Source: Alphaproteobacteria bacterium
GTDB taxonomy: Bacteria > Pseudomonadota > Alphaproteobacteria > Rhodobacterales > Rhodobacteraceae
Direction of reading: 5' to 3'
Length of the DNA stretch: 6,802 nucleotides
NCBI GenBank assembly: GCA_030425945.1
Contig: JAUHZL010000165.1
Location: forward strand, 1 to 6,802
The first letter of the stretch is position 1; each line of letters opens with the position of its first letter. This document shows, in pieces, positions 6,159 to 6,802 of the stretch. A program made the position numbers and the translations under genes. The notes under the pieces are model-generated. The model did not search any database and was not told where the DNA came from. It worked only from the letters and a program-made list of their open reading frames with translations.

Positions 6159-6793
6159 GCGTTCCTTAAATCCTTCCCGGCGGCTTGCGGCGCCGCCTCG
6201 TCTGCGCGGACGCCTGCCAACCGTGCGGCCTCGTCTACAACACGCGTTGCGAGTCCGCCAGCCGTCAAGGCACCGTGTATCACACGATCCCGACCGAAAG
6301 CCAAACCCAATTCCGACGCCGTCAGGCAGCCTATGAATCCGCTCGGCCCCGGGGGAGCGCTCAGTTTCGTCTTGCCCCGCGCCGAGCCGTCCGAGGCCTG
6401 CAACAGGGTCGAGGCCCACCCGCTGTCGAGGGCCTCCTTCACCTTCTCGAAGCCCGCCACCGCATCCCCGGCCTTGCGCGCGAGGGCGAGCAGCGAGGTC
6501 ACCCGACCGAGCAACAGCGTCTCGACACGCTCGATCAGGTCCGGCGGCAGGGTCACCGGCTGGCGCGCCGCCCGGGCAAAGAGCCGTTTGCCCACCGCCC
6601 GGTCGAGCGCGGCCCGGTCGGCCCGGACCCAGATCCCGCGGCCGGGCAGCCGTCCGAGGACATCCGGCTGGATGACCCCGTCGGGATCGACCACGAAGCG
6701 GATCAGGTCCGGCTTCGGACACACGTCACCGGTGGCGATGCAACGCCGCTCCGGTCCGGCATCCCGGTCCTTGTCCTGTCCGCCGCGGCTCAC
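6155..6793 (-). CDS. ylxR: YlxR (DUF448) RNA-binding protein fused to an L7Ae-like domain
   Basis: This 212-residue protein belongs to the nusA-infB operon; YlxR homologues bind RNA and are linked to transcription and translation. The YlxR domain is at about residues 14-80: PERRCIATG (14-22), the LIRFVV strand (30-35), and LPGRGIWV (49-56), the conserved GRG(A/I)W loop, then FARAAR (72-77). A second domain at about 95-195 resembles ribosomal L7Ae/L30e: LLALARKAGDAVAGFEKVKE (101-120), TLLQASDGS (129-137), FIGCLTASELGLAFGRDRVI (153-172). This two-domain form is common in alphaproteobacteria. The likely start is the GTG at 6793, giving MSRGGQDKDRD, but the frame is open to the window edge, so a start further upstream cannot be excluded. 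nusA would be expected just upstream. The stop overlaps the infB start by four bases (ATGA), suggesting coupled translation. Confidence 0.9.
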   Translation of the reverse strand: MSRGGQDKDRDAGPERRCIATGDVCPKPDLIRFVVDPDGVIQPDVLGRLPGRGIWVRADRAALDRAVGKRLFARAARQPVTLPPDLIERVETLLLGRVTSLLALARKAGDAVAGFEKVKEALDSGWASTLLQASDGSARGKTKLSAPPGPSGFIGCLTASELGLAFGRDRVIHGALTAGGLATRVVDEAARLAGVRADEAAPQAAGKDLRNA

Positions 6794-6802
6794 GGCGCCG
6801 TC

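Noticed and set aside
5047..6336. Long plus-strand frame of 429 codons opposite infB and ylxR
   Set aside because: It is antisense to clearly conserved IF-2 domains. Its Ser/Arg-rich composition mirrors the Glu/Arg/Ala-rich helix of IF-2 on the other strand, and it has no recognisable domain.
6159..6722. In-frame upstream extension of infB to give a 1023-residue protein
   Set aside because: The extra stretch overlaps ylxR, lacks any IF-2 similarity, is Arg/Pro/Gly-rich as expected of an off-frame reading of GC-rich DNA, and bypasses the ATG at 6158 that has a ribosome binding site and the typical IF-2 opening.

Overview
The window reads as chromosomal housekeeping DNA from an alphaproteobacterium, most likely a member of the Rhodobacteraceae. 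This rests on recalled protein family resemblance (SecA N-terminus, the IF2 opening, the YlxR-L7Ae protein, and the secA / parvulin / argJ / mutT neighbourhood), on the high-GC third-position codon use, and on the frequent GTG starts. No database search was possible. No mobile element, CRISPR array, tRNA, rRNA or phage gene is visible.

Layout. The left edge holds the first 135 codons of secA on the minus strand, with a good sigma70-type promoter upstream (TTGACA, 17-base spacer, TATGTG) and a leader of about 134 bases. Divergent from it, on the plus strand, is a tight three-gene set. It consists of an exported parvulin-type peptidyl-prolyl isomerase (680-1522), argJ (1536-2876) and a MutT-like Nudix hydrolase (2873-3271). 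The gaps are 13 bases and a 4-base overlap, so co-transcription is likely. A relatively AT-rich gap follows. It leads to a 44-codon gene (3412-3546) with a strong ribosome binding site whose function I do not recognise.

Converging from the right on the minus strand are ylxR (6793-6155, probably complete at its start) and infB (6158-3651). They overlap by ATGA, as in the conserved rimP-nusA-ylxR-infB transcription/translation operon. A hairpin with an 8 bp stem lies between the small gene and infB and can terminate transcription from both sides.

How the genes relate. secA and the isomerase both serve protein export: one drives translocation, the other probably helps fold exported proteins. 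argJ (arginine synthesis) and mutT (nucleotide pool cleaning) appear to share the isomerase transcript without an obvious functional link. ylxR and infB belong to the translation operon. I see no convincing new multi-gene system. The least explained items are the 44-aa protein, the lysine-rich N-terminal tail on ArgJ, and the long secA leader.
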